Assembly (NCBI GenBank): GCA_036499165.1
Contig: DASYEE010000081.1
Span: forward strand, 1 to 64,000
Direction of reading: 5' to 3'
Origin: Galbitalea sp036499165
GTDB lineage: Bacteria > Actinomycetota > Actinomycetes > Actinomycetales > Microbacteriaceae
DNA length: 64,000 bases
Part shown: one piece after another, positions 10,524 through 17,714 of the stretch
How the letters are laid out: each line of letters starts with the position of its first letter
Position numbering within the stretch: the stretch's first letter is position 1
Made by a program: the position numbers and the translations under genes
The notes under the pieces: model-generated
Seen by the model: the letters and a program-made list of their open reading frames with translations, nothing else
Told to the model about the DNA's origin: nothing
Database searches by the model: none

Positions 10524-11550
10524 GTTTGGCCCGTTCGTTTGCGCTGAAAATGAGCAGTGCGCCCCTGCGTTCAACCCTAACGCCCGGCAGGTCGAGCGGT
10601 TTCTGGCCGTGCCAGTCTGTAATCAGCCGCGCGACCTCGAGCGTCTGGACGCGACTGAGCGCAACGTGGAATTCGCTCTCGACGGCGAGCCGGATGAGCC
10701 GCTGCCGAAGCGCGGGCGGGTTGTGCGCGAGCGCCCGCACCGGCAGCGAGATTCCGGCCTCGGCGATGTCGGCGAGCTCCTCCGCGATCTCTTCCGCGAA
10801 ATGGTCGAGGGCGTCGGAGTCCTCGCGCAGCTGGGCAGCGGTTCGCGCGAGCGCCTCGGCGATACCCGGGCCGAGTTCGCGTTCGAGGAGCGGCAGGACG
10901 GTTGCGCGAACTCGGACCCGGGCGAACGCCGGGTCGTCGTTCTGCGGGTCGTCCCACGGTTCGAGCCCGCTGTCTGCGCAAAACTGCACCGTCGTGTGTC
11001 GACGGATCTCGAGCAGCGGGCGGGCGTACCGGCCGCTCCTGCCGGGCATCCCGTGCAGGCTGGTCGCGCCGCTGCCCCGCGCCAGCCCGAGCAGCACCGT
11101 CTCGGCCTGGTCGTCGAGCGTGTGCCCGAGCAGGATGACCGTGGCTCCTGTCTCGTCTGCCGCCGAATCGATCGCCGCATAACGGGCCGCGCGTGCGGCC
11201 GCCTCGGGGCCGCCGTCCGTTCCGACCTCGACGCGGCGCACGATCACGGGGTCGAGGCCGAGCGCGGCGGCCTGGGCCGCGGCGGCGGCGGCGACCTCTG
11301 CTGAGGCTTCCTGCAGGCCGTGGTCGACGACAATCGCGCCTGCGCGGATGCCCGCCCGCGGTGCCTCGAACGCCGTCGCGGCAGCCAGCGCCAGCGAGTC
11401 GGGGCCGCCGCTCAGCGCGACCAGCACGAGGCCGCCCGTGCTGGTCGAGCCGCCTGTGCTGGTCGAGCCCGTCGAGACCAACGCCTCCCGAACGGCCCGC
11501 CGCACGTCAGCGATGGCGGGAGTGAGACGCGGCCGACGCTCTGAGTCCAT
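10513..11550 (-). CDS. tilS: tRNA(Ile)-lysidine synthase TilS, with repeat-derived insertion
   Basis: Modifies the wobble C of tRNA-Ile(CAU) to lysidine so that it reads AUA. The 345-residue protein has the PP-loop ATPase motif SGGPDS at residues 47-52, VVDHGLQ, GHTLDDQAETVL and RPLLEIRR, all typical of TilS; the C-terminal domain is short, as in other actinobacteria. Residues about 25-40 are a low-complexity stretch of Ser, Thr and Gly just before the first core strand. At DNA level this is an 18-bp repeat plus a palindromic element resembling the intergenic repeats at 12.1 and 63.6 kb (see findings). The gene diverges from ppa across 46 nt. Confidence 0.92.
   Translation of the reverse strand: MDSERRPRLTPAIADVRRAVREALVSTGSTSTGGSTSTGGLVLVALSGGPDSLALAAATAFEAPRAGIRAGAIVVDHGLQEASAEVAAAAAAQAAALGLDPVIVRRVEVGTDGGPEAAARAARYAAIDSAADETGATVILLGHTLDDQAETVLLGLARGSGATSLHGMPGRSGRYARPLLEIRRHTTVQFCADSGLEPWDDPQNDDPAFARVRVRATVLPLLERELGPGIAEALARTAAQLREDSDALDHFAEEIAEELADIAEAGISLPVRALAHNPPALRQRLIRLAVESEFHVALSRVQTLEVARLITDWHGQKPLDLPGVRVERRGALLIFSANERAKRGI
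11438..11480. repeat. Palindromic repeat element inside tilS coding sequence
   Basis: Two copies of GTGCTGGTCGAGCC at 11438-11451 and 11456-11469 (18-nt period, in frame) run into GGTCGAGCCCGTCGAGACCA at 11461-11480. The last sequence has the GGTCGAG...CGAGACC form also seen in the intergenic repeats at 12.1-12.4 kb and 63.55-63.68 kb. It encodes the Ser/Thr/Gly-rich insertion in TilS. Confidence 0.6.
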
Positions 11551-11596
11551 CCAGTAACGTTATTGCAGTCATCCACGAAGCTATTAGGAGTCAGTC

Positions 11597-12091
11597 TTGA
11601 CCGCATACGACGCCGTTATCGAAATCCCCCGCGGAAGCCGCAACAAGTATGAGGTTGACCACAAGACGGGCCGCGTCTTTCTCGACCGCGTGCTCTTCAC
11701 CGGTTTCGTCTACCCCACCGACTACGGCTACATCGAGAACACGCTCGGTCTCGACGGCGACCCGGTCGACGTCCTCGTCCTGCTCGACTACCCGCTGTAC
11801 CCCGGCGTCGGCGTCTCGGTGCGCCCGGTCGGCGTCTTCAACATGACCGACGACGGCGGGTCAGACGCGAAGGTGATCGCCGTCCCCGCGAAGGACCCGC
11901 GCTGGACCTGGATCCAGGATGTCAACGACATTCCGGAGTACACCCGCAAAGAGATCGAGCACTTCTTCGAGCACTACAAAGACCTTGAGCCAGGCAAGTG
12001 GGTCAAGACAGAGGGCTGGGGGGATGCGGCTGAAGCCGACGCGATCATCCAGGCCGGCATCGTGAAGCTCGCCGAAGAAGACGGCCACTAG
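11597..12091 (+). CDS. ppa: Inorganic pyrophosphatase (family I)
   Basis: Hydrolyses pyrophosphate to phosphate, pulling biosynthetic reactions forward. The 164-residue cytosolic enzyme has the family signature DGDPVDVLV with metal-binding Asp residues, the substrate-binding EIPRGSRNKYEVD start, TDYGYIENT, and VIAVPAKDPRW. The start is a TTG at 11597 with AGGAGT upstream at a good distance. Transcribed divergently from tilS and facing the repeat cluster. Confidence 0.96.
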   Translation: MTAYDAVIEIPRGSRNKYEVDHKTGRVFLDRVLFTGFVYPTDYGYIENTLGLDGDPVDVLVLLDYPLYPGVGVSVRPVGVFNMTDDGGSDAKVIAVPAKDPRWTWIQDVNDIPEYTRKEIEHFFEHYKDLEPGKWVKTEGWGDAAEADAIIQAGIVKLAEEDGH

Positions 12092-12413
12092 GTCTCGCGC
12101 CGCCCGTCCTCACCTCGACCAGCGAGCTGTCTCAGCTCCCGTCACACACACGGCGTGACACGCTGGTCGAGTAGTCGCGGCGAGGCAGGAGCCCGGCGCT
12201 ATCGAGACCAACCCACGTCGTACCGGGGCCTCGATAACGCTCGTCCTCGCAAGCTCGGGCGCGCTACTCGACCAGCGAGCTATCGCAGCTCCCGTCACAC
12301 ACACGGCGTAGGCACGAGCCCGGCGTTATCGAGACCAACCCACCTCGCACCGGGGCCTCGATAACGCTCGTCCTCGCAAGCTCGGGCGCGCTACTCGACC
12401 AGCGAGCGGGCCA
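12092..12413. repeat. Intergenic palindromic repeat cluster between convergent genes
   Basis: The 322 bp between ppa and the NlpC/P60 gene contain no gene. The block starting CTCGACCAGCGAGC occurs at 12114, 12267 and 12394. Between copies come GCTCCCGTCACACACACGGCG (quoted in parts as GCTCCCGTCAC and ACACACGGCG) and a hairpin pairing TTATCGAGACC with GGCCTCGATAA. The repeated units are about 153 and 127 bp apart. The same hairpin style recurs at 63.55-63.68 kb. The position between converging genes fits REP-like intergenic elements. Confidence 0.75.
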
Positions 12414-13673
12414 CTAGCCCGTGGGGCGACCGACGTATGGCACGAGATCGCCGTACCGCAACGCTGCGATGCGCACGCCCACTCCGGGATACGGTGCCTC
12501 GATCATCTCGTTGCCGCCGATGTACAGTGCCACGTGATACTTCGTCCCGCCGATCGACCCGCCATCTGAGTACCAGACCAGGTCGCCCGCCTGCCGTTCG
12601 CTGAGCGGAACCAGTCGCCCCTCGGACCTCAGGGTGTCGTACTGGTTGGTCGCCGAGTGGGTCCCGATGTAGACGCCGACTGCCGCGTATGCCTTGAGCG
12701 TCAGCCCTGAGCAGTCCCAGACGTTCGGGCCCGCGCCATCCAGCACGTATGGCTTGCCCAGCTGGGCACGCGCGAAGCTGATGGCACCCGCAACCGCGGA
12801 GCCGTTCGGAGCGGTCGGCGGCGCGCTGCTCCCGCCACCGCCACCGCTGCCGCCACCACTACTGCCGCCACCGCCAGCGTTCGATGGCGGGTCCGGCGGC
12901 GGTGTTGCCTGCTCTTCCTGCTTCTTCTCCCATGCGACACCGGCGTAGTACTGGGCGAGAACCTTCGCCGACTTTCCCTGGAGCGAAGCGAGCTGCGACG
13001 TCATCACGGTCTGCGATTTGTTGCCGGCCGAGACCTTGTTCTTTGCCGCGGTCGCCGCAGCATTCGCCGATGCGAGCGCACTCGCCGCCGCACTCTTCTT
13101 CTTCGCGCGAATCGCCTGCGCCACCTTCGCCTGCGCACCGAGGGCCTGCGCCGACTTCTGGTCCTGCTCGGCGTCGGCGAAGACGCGAGAAACAGATGCG
13201 CTCAGCTTGTTCATGGTGCCGAGCACATCGAGCAGGTTGCCCGCCTGGTGACCGTTCAGTAACAGGTTGAGCGTGACGTCTCCGTTGCCGGTTCGGGCGA
13301 ACTGGGCAGACAACTGGCCCGCCTCGGCTTCGGACTCTTCCGCTCGCTTCGTTGCGGCATCCGATTGCTGCTTCAGTTTCTTGGCCTTGGCGGTTGCGGA
13401 ATCGAGCTCGCCCTTGGCGTTCAGGTATTCCTCGCCTCGCACGGCCGCGAGCTTTCCCGCGGCGGCTGCCTGCCCCTGCAGCGACCCGATCAGCTTCTCA
13501 AGCTTGGTGATCTCAGCTTTCTTGGCCGCGACACTGCGCTTCGCGTTCTGCACCTCGCCCCAGCTCGGGAACTTGGGGTCGGCTGCGGCCGGAGCGGTTG
13601 CTCCGATCGTGATTCCCAGGCAGGCGACGGCAAGTATCGCCACCGCCGCTACGCGGCGTGCGCTTCGTGCCAT
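12414..13673 (-). CDS. Secreted NlpC/P60 peptidoglycan endopeptidase with coiled-coil N-terminus
   Basis: A 419-residue exported cell-wall hydrolase of the RipA/NlpC type that should cut stem peptides between D-Glu and the diamino acid. It has a signal peptide (basic MARSARR, hydrophobic core, AAADP near residue 33), a long Lys/Ala-rich coiled coil (about 40-255), a proline/glycine/serine linker (about 260-295) and an NlpC/P60 domain with the catalytic Cys in DCSGLTLKAY and the His in YHVALYIGGNEMIEAP. Its coiled coil resembles that of the upstream M23 protein. It lies 15 nt downstream of that gene, so the two are probably cotranscribed. Confidence 0.93.
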   Translation of the reverse strand: MARSARRVAAVAILAVACLGITIGATAPAAADPKFPSWGEVQNAKRSVAAKKAEITKLEKLIGSLQGQAAAAGKLAAVRGEEYLNAKGELDSATAKAKKLKQQSDAATKRAEESEAEAGQLSAQFARTGNGDVTLNLLLNGHQAGNLLDVLGTMNKLSASVSRVFADAEQDQKSAQALGAQAKVAQAIRAKKKSAAASALASANAAATAAKNKVSAGNKSQTVMTSQLASLQGKSAKVLAQYYAGVAWEKKQEEQATPPPDPPSNAGGGGSSGGGSGGGGGSSAPPTAPNGSAVAGAISFARAQLGKPYVLDGAGPNVWDCSGLTLKAYAAVGVYIGTHSATNQYDTLRSEGRLVPLSERQAGDLVWYSDGGSIGGTKYHVALYIGGNEMIEAPYPGVGVRIAALRYGDLVPYVGRPTG

Positions 13674-13688
13674 CAGCGAACTGCCTCG

Positions 13689-14930
13689 CTAGCCAAGCGT
13701 TACCCCTTGGGCGCGCATGAAGGGCACTGGGTTGATGGGGGCGCCATTCTGGATCACCATGAAGTGCAGGTGGCATCCGGTAGCTCCGCCGGTCATCCCG
13801 GTGCGCGCGATCAGCTGGCCGACCTGAACGTGCTGGCCGATGCCGACGAGCAGGCCGCCATTGACGATGTGGCCGTAGCCGTTGGAGATGGTGCCGTTCA
13901 CCTCGACCTGGATGTAGTTGCCGAGATCGCCGTACCAGCCAGAGTAGGTGACGGTGCCCGTGTGGGCGGCATAGATCGGCACGCCGCAGCCGTCCGCGAT
14001 GTCTGTTCCGGTGTGGAGGCGGTATCCGCCGTCGATCGGGTTTACCCGCATGCCGAACGGCGAGGTGATGACTCCGATGGTCGGGCGCGCCCATCCGGTT
14101 GCGCTAATGAATGTGCCGAGGCCGCCCGTGTAGCCGAACCGCGCCTTCAGCCCCTTGAGGTAACTCGCCTGGGTGATCTTGGCCTTGGTCGTCAGCGCTT
14201 TGAGCTGCGCCTCGAGTTCGCTCTTGTGCGTAGTGGATGCCGCGAGGGCGGTGGCAGCGGCCGTCGCGGCCTTCTGCGCATCGTTGTACGCGTTCTGGGC
14301 CGCAACCTTGAGGCTGTTCAGGATGGTCTTCGCGACGTTGGCCTGGTCGGTGAGCGCCTGGGCGGTGTTCTTGTCCTGCACGGCCTTCCGATAGATGCCC
14401 TCTGCGCGCTCTGAGAGCTTCGCCGCGTCGCCGATGCCGTTGAGGGTGCTGCTCGCGTCCTTACCGTTCAGGAAAAGGTTCAGCTGGAATCCGTCGCTGC
14501 CGCTTCGCGCGAGCTGGGCCGCAAGCTGCCCAGCCTCGGCCTCCGACTGTTTGGCGGTCTTCTCTGCCGCCTTGGCCTGCGCAGCAAGAGCATTCGCCTT
14601 GATGGCGGCGGTGAAGTATGCGTCCTGGGCGACCTGGTACGCATCCCCCTTTTTCACGGAATCGGCCTGGGTAGCCGCAACCTCGGCATCCAGCTGGGCG
14701 ATGACCTTCTTGATCTCCGCGACCTCTGCGCGCTTGGCGCTGGCATTGTGCTTCGCGTGCTGGACGGCCTGCCAGGACGGATAGCTCGTGGCGAACGCCG
14801 CGTCAGCGGGCTGTGACAGTAGCGACGCCGTCGCGAGGGTCGCGATCACCGCTGCGATCGCGACGCCTCGCTGGCGTCGAGCGCGCACGGACGCCCTGAG
14901 GGCGCCCCCCGCCGTTGCTGTCGTGCTCAT
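13689..14930 (-). CDS. Secreted M23 family metallopeptidase with coiled-coil N-terminus
   Basis: A 413-residue exported peptidoglycan hydrolase. A twin-Arg-like basic start (RARRQRG) precedes a hydrophobic signal sequence ending near ADAAF. A coiled coil (about 50-260) follows, then a LytM/M23 domain with the zinc ligands in HTGTDIADGCG (H-x3-D) and the CHLHF (HxH) motif, within the common ITSPFGMRVNPIDGGYRLHTG framework. EEG/EnvC-like coiled coils often control such enzymes. Upstream lies a four-copy 9-bp repeat that looks like an MtrA-type regulatory site. Confidence 0.93.
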   Translation of the reverse strand: MSTTATAGGALRASVRARRQRGVAIAAVIATLATASLLSQPADAAFATSYPSWQAVQHAKHNASAKRAEVAEIKKVIAQLDAEVAATQADSVKKGDAYQVAQDAYFTAAIKANALAAQAKAAEKTAKQSEAEAGQLAAQLARSGSDGFQLNLFLNGKDASSTLNGIGDAAKLSERAEGIYRKAVQDKNTAQALTDQANVAKTILNSLKVAAQNAYNDAQKAATAAATALAASTTHKSELEAQLKALTTKAKITQASYLKGLKARFGYTGGLGTFISATGWARPTIGVITSPFGMRVNPIDGGYRLHTGTDIADGCGVPIYAAHTGTVTYSGWYGDLGNYIQVEVNGTISNGYGHIVNGGLLVGIGQHVQVGQLIARTGMTGGATGCHLHFMVIQNGAPINPVPFMRAQGVTLG

Positions 14931-14963
14931 AAGTCCCCGAATCGTGTTGTGGCATACCCTCTA

Positions 14964-15005
14964 GTAACGCCAGTAACACTGTTAACACTGCTAACAGTAA
15001 CAACC
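14964..15005 (-). promoter_or_regulatory. 9-bp direct-repeat array (MtrA-like site) upstream of cell-wall hydrolases
   Basis: Successive 9-mers GTAACGCCA, GTAACACTG, TTAACACTG and CTAACAGTA start at 14964, 14973, 14982 and 14991, each carrying a TAAC core in the same register. Directly repeated TAAC-type hexamers are the known recognition pattern of MtrA response regulators, which control nlpC and M23 genes in Corynebacterium and related bacteria. Assigning this array to MtrA is inference. Confidence 0.5.
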
Positions 15006-15208
15006 GGTTGGAAGATTGCCCAGTATTAAGTTGTTTCCGCTTTCGCGGTCCATGATTGGCGCGAAGCTTAAACAACGGGTTGAACCTACAGGTGCGGTCG
15101 GCGGATGCCCCGGACATCCGCGCGGTTCTTTGTATTTCGCAGGTTTGGCGTTTGTGGGGGGTCACCCGTATGCTTGTCCCTCGGTTGCTATGGAGTTCTG
15201 AACGCCAT

Positions 15209-15281
15209 GGCCCCATCGTTTAGTGGCCTAGGACGGCGCCCTTTCACGGCGTTAACACGGGTTCGAATCCCGTTGGGGTCA
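15209..15281 (+). tRNA. tRNA-Glu (TTC)
   Basis: Cloverleaf fits: acceptor GGCCCCA pairs with TGGGGTC (one G-T pair), anticodon loop CTTTCAC gives anticodon TTC, and the T arm is ACGGG-TTCGAAT-CCCGT. CCA is not encoded. First of three tRNA genes in a row. Confidence 0.95.
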
Positions 15282-15309
15282 CAAAACATCAGAAACAATT
15301 TCATAGCTA

Positions 15310-15383
15310 GGCCCTGTAGCGCAGTTGGTTAGCGCGCCGCCCTGTCACGGCGGAGGTCGCCGGTTCAAGTCCGGTCAGGGTCG
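15310..15383 (+). tRNA. tRNA-Asp (GTC)
   Basis: Acceptor GGCCCTG pairs with CAGGGTC, discriminator G. The anticodon stem-loop CGCC-CTGTCAC-GGCG reads GTC, and the T arm contains GGTTCAAGTCC. CCA is not encoded. Lies 28 nt after tRNA-Glu. Confidence 0.95.
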
Positions 15384-15442
15384 CAAGGCACGATTGCCTC
15401 TCGCCAGGCAGTCGTGCCTTACTTGTAACCTTCGGGTTGCAC

Positions 15443-15515
15443 GGCTCTGTAGCTCAGTTGGTAGAGCGTTCGACTGAAAATCGAGAGGTCACGGGATCGA
15501 CGCCCGTCGGAGCCA
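15443..15515 (+). tRNA. tRNA-Phe (GAA), integration target
   Basis: Acceptor GGCTCTG pairs with CGGAGCC (one G-T pair). The anticodon stem-loop TCGA-CTGAAAA-TCGA reads GAA. The D arm AGCTCAGTTGGTAGAGC is normal. From nt 29 onward the gene sequence is repeated exactly at 17715, showing that this gene was used as an integration site and remained intact. Confidence 0.96.
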
Positions 15516-15558
15516 CTGTCCCGTTTCCAGGCTTCTACTGGGAGCGGGACTTTTTTGT
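15471..15558. repeat. attL-like 88-bp direct repeat (tRNA-Phe 3' half plus terminator)
   Basis: Identical over all 88 bases to 17715-17802; flanking bases differ on both sides (GTT versus TCA before, TG versus GC after). It begins in the anticodon stem of tRNA-Phe, a common crossover region for tyrosine recombinases. Confidence 0.9.
15517..15556 (+). terminator. Rho-independent terminator after tRNA-Phe
   Basis: GTCCCG near 15519 pairs with CGGGAC at 15545-15550, closing a stem followed immediately by six T residues. It ends the tRNA transcript and is duplicated with the attachment repeat at 17763-17800. Confidence 0.85.
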
Positions 15559-15589
15559 TGACCGGCATGCACGAGTGAATTTCGATCAG

Positions 15590-15608
15590 TGGCTACATTT
15601 TGGCTACA
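15590..15608. repeat. Tandem TGGCTACA repeat beside attL
   Basis: TGGCTACA occurs at 15590-15597 and again at 15601-15608, separated by TTT, 32 bp inside the left attachment repeat. Short direct repeats in this position are typical of integrase arm-binding sites; that role is inferred. Confidence 0.4.
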
Positions 15609-15714
15609 TCCGCCAGTGTTCAGCGACGTGTCAGGGGCTTTGCGCAAGGTCACGATCGAACAACTGATCGCGAAGACATGCGACGTGGGTGCCCGTTCGT
15701 GGGACTATCTCGAC

Positions 15715-16266
15715 ATGAGTCTGACGGTGTCGCCGAGGTCTCGGCGCGCTCGTGTACTGACGGTGTCGCTTGCGGTCGGAATCCCGGTGGTCGTACTAGC
15801 GCTTCTCGTTCTCGCCTTTCGAGCCATCACGACTCCCGAACATTTCGCTGTCCTTCGCTACGACGGGGTAGCGTGCGGCGTTTCCCCCGATGGGCGGTCG
15901 ATCTATGTTCAAACCAAGCTGACTGAGAGGGACACCTTTCCACAGGTCGACACCGCCCAGCTGGACGGCGCGAGCAATGCAACGCTTGTCAAATTCGGCT
16001 GGCTGACGCCGCCGCTCGGATACACGGCTGATGAAACACGACCCTCACAAGCCGAGCTGTCGAAGGGCTTCGCGGGAAGCCGTTATCCCCGCCCGCTGCC
16101 AGCGAAGACGAGCAACCTCGTGATGCGGATCGCGACGAATCCGTCCGCGCCGTCTTCTGTCACAGGCGTCGACCTGCTCATTTACAACGGCGAACCCGCG
16201 TTCTACCAAACGCTCGTGTTCCATCTCAGCGTCAAAAGTGGCGCGTGCACCGTCGGGAAGGGCTGA
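15715..16266 (+). CDS. Hypothetical protein with one N-terminal membrane anchor
   Basis: 183 residues. A basic stretch (SPRSRRAR) precedes one hydrophobic segment (VLTVSLAVGIPVVVLALLVL) and then a soluble domain of about 140 residues with two Cys. The topology suggests an anchored extracellular domain. The ATG at 15715 is chosen because it directly precedes the membrane segment; the frame is open from an earlier start at 15589, which would add about 42 unlikely residues. No family recognised. Cargo of the tRNA-Phe element; it could be a surface or immunity protein, but nothing in the sequence decides this. Confidence 0.6.
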   Translation: MSLTVSPRSRRARVLTVSLAVGIPVVVLALLVLAFRAITTPEHFAVLRYDGVACGVSPDGRSIYVQTKLTERDTFPQVDTAQLDGASNATLVKFGWLTPPLGYTADETRPSQAELSKGFAGSRYPRPLPAKTSNLVMRIATNPSAPSSVTGVDLLIYNGEPAFYQTLVFHLSVKSGACTVGKG

Positions 16267-16289
16267 GCCCATTCCACGGCGATAGGGGC

Positions 16290-16676
16290 GTGGAATCTGT
16301 CCGCTACGTGCTCAATGGATCGCAAATATGGACGACGCAAGAATTCTTTGACGCAGTCGGAGAAGCTGTCGGCGGGCCGGGCACCTACTTCGGAGCGAAC
16401 CTCGACGCGTTCTCAGATTGCTTAAGAGGTGGGTTCGGAACTCCCGAAGACCGTTCGTTTTACTTCGTCCTTAAGGGCTCATCGTCCGTGCGCGACCGTC
16501 TTGGCGTCGACGCAACTATTGAATGGGTGAGGGACAAGCTCGTTCGCGGCAATCCCCACAACGCGAATTACTTTCTGTTGGAGATCGACGAGCTCGAGCG
16601 GGGAACCGGGCGCACCCTGTTCGACATATTGCTTGAGATTTTTGACGAGCGGAAAGTGCGCCTCGAGCTCCGATAG
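16290..16676 (+). CDS. Barstar-like RNase inhibitor family protein
   Basis: 128 residues from a GTG at 16290. The protein shows the barstar pattern: a start strand YVLNGSQIWTTQEFF, then GTYFGANLDAFSDCLRGG, matching the barstar helix in which two Asp residues contact barnase, and a core strand FVLKGSSS followed by a C-terminal region ending KVRLELR. Barstar binds and blocks barnase-type ribonucleases. No barnase or other toxin gene is visible nearby, so this is an orphan immunity or antitoxin gene within the element. The family call is moderately strong; the partner is unknown. Confidence 0.75.
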   Translation: MESVRYVLNGSQIWTTQEFFDAVGEAVGGPGTYFGANLDAFSDCLRGGFGTPEDRSFYFVLKGSSSVRDRLGVDATIEWVRDKLVRGNPHNANYFLLEIDELERGTGRTLFDILLEIFDERKVRLELR

Positions 16677-16700
16677 GTGTTCGGGCCGGTACGTAGACGA

Positions 16701-16979
16701 TCAATGTTCGGATGAGACTCGGGCCGCTTGCTTGTCCAGAACCTCCGCGACCTCATCCAGGTCGTCGTCGAATAGGTCGGCATACACGTCCAGTGTCATC
16801 GCGGCTGACGCATGGCCGAGCATCCGCTGAACGGCTTTGATGTTCGCGCCGGCGGAGACGGCGAGCGAAGCCGCCGTATGGCGAAGATCGTGGATTGTCA
16901 CGCGCGGGAAGGTCGTGTCTTTCTGAATTGCTCGTTCGAGCGCCGGATAGAAGGTTCGGCTTCGGAAGTTGCGGATTGG
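16701..16979 (-). pseudogene. Truncated tyrosine recombinase (phage-type integrase), C-terminal remnant
   Basis: The open frame from 16979 to the stop at 16701 encodes the C-terminal catalytic part: TTFPRVTIHDLRHTAASL contains the catalytic His-x-x-Arg, GHASAAMTLDVYA holds the GH motif and the nucleophile Tyr, followed by the usual DLFDDDLDEVAEVLD tail. A stop lies just upstream of the homologous part, and the N-terminal arm-binding and core-binding domains plus the first catalytic Arg are missing. A GTG at 16901 is an internal Val and not a true start. The gene is a decayed integrase, consistent with the att repeats. Confidence 0.85.
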
Positions 16980-17044
16980 TCAGAGTGCCCAGCGGCTCCA
17001 ATCTAAAATGTTGCCCTACTGTCGAGCGCGGTTAGATTGCGTAC

Positions 17045-17566
17045 ATGGACGACGCAGAAATTCGGTCACGTCTCGACGAGCTCGTGGACACGGGACTTAT
17101 CCATCAAGGGTTCGTGGATTACCTGCGCGACTACGAGATGTACTTCTACCTCACCTCATACGACGCCGAAATAATCCCCTTTCGGACGGTGCGCTATTTG
17201 TTCCGCTACTGCGTGGTCGCCCAAGTCGAAACATCGGTTCCGATGAGCACGTGGAAGAAGTCATTGGGCGAGATTAACGTCCGCGGATCTGACACCGAGG
17301 AACTGGAGGGCTGGGTTTGGAGCGTTCGTTACGCGGACATGTATCCCGGCGCGAAGCTTGTCAAAGATTCGCGCGATGCCGCACGCTGGACGGCCGAAAT
17401 CGGTATCCCGTTTCGAGAAGTTCAGATAGAAGCAGCGCCCCTAAACATCAGGCTCATCTTCTCTGACCTTGAGATCAGCGAAGCTGAGCCAGGATTCGCC
17501 CCCTTCGTCGTTCCGGGTCTCGGGGACGATGTTGCTCTTTCGCACACCATCACCCCGCTCCCGTAG
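17045..17566 (+). CDS. YxiG-like family protein (tentative)
   Basis: 173 residues, soluble, no signal peptide. It begins with a helical MDDAEIRSRLDELVDTGLI segment followed by GFVDYLRDYEMYFYL, then RYLFRYCVVAQVETSV, YADMYPGAKLVKDS and LIFSDLEISEAEPG. This order of aromatic-rich blocks matches my memory of YxiG-like proteins of actinobacteria, some of which sit beside toxin loci; that assignment needs a profile search. Second immunity-type cargo candidate of the element. Composition is less GC-rich than neighbours, suggesting transfer. Confidence 0.55.
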   Translation: MDDAEIRSRLDELVDTGLIHQGFVDYLRDYEMYFYLTSYDAEIIPFRTVRYLFRYCVVAQVETSVPMSTWKKSLGEINVRGSDTEELEGWVWSVRYADMYPGAKLVKDSRDAARWTAEIGIPFREVQIEAAPLNIRLIFSDLEISEAEPGFAPFVVPGLGDDVALSHTITPLP

Positions 17567-17714
17567 GGCAGTTGGCTCGCATAGACGCGTCGCACCCACC
17601 GTTTGCCCACAAGTGAGGCAAATCAGTAGAAGCTTCCTTTATCACGTTGATCGCAATAGGCCTTGTAAAGCTGAGATCTGCCGCGTTTTCGGCTTGCCAT
17701 CAAGGCCGCGATCA

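Noticed and set aside
12092..12413. CRISPR array
   Set aside because: Only two to three long imperfect units without regular spacers and no cas genes.
15589..15714. N-terminal extension of the anchored hypothetical protein
   Set aside because: It would place 42 residues before the signal-anchor and covers the TGGCTACA repeats; the ATG at 15715 is more natural.
16753..17001. Minus-strand ORF overlapping the integrase remnant
   Set aside because: Different frame from the integrase motifs; low-complexity Arg-rich C-terminus. Could include frameshifted integrase sequence at its start, but nothing recognisable.
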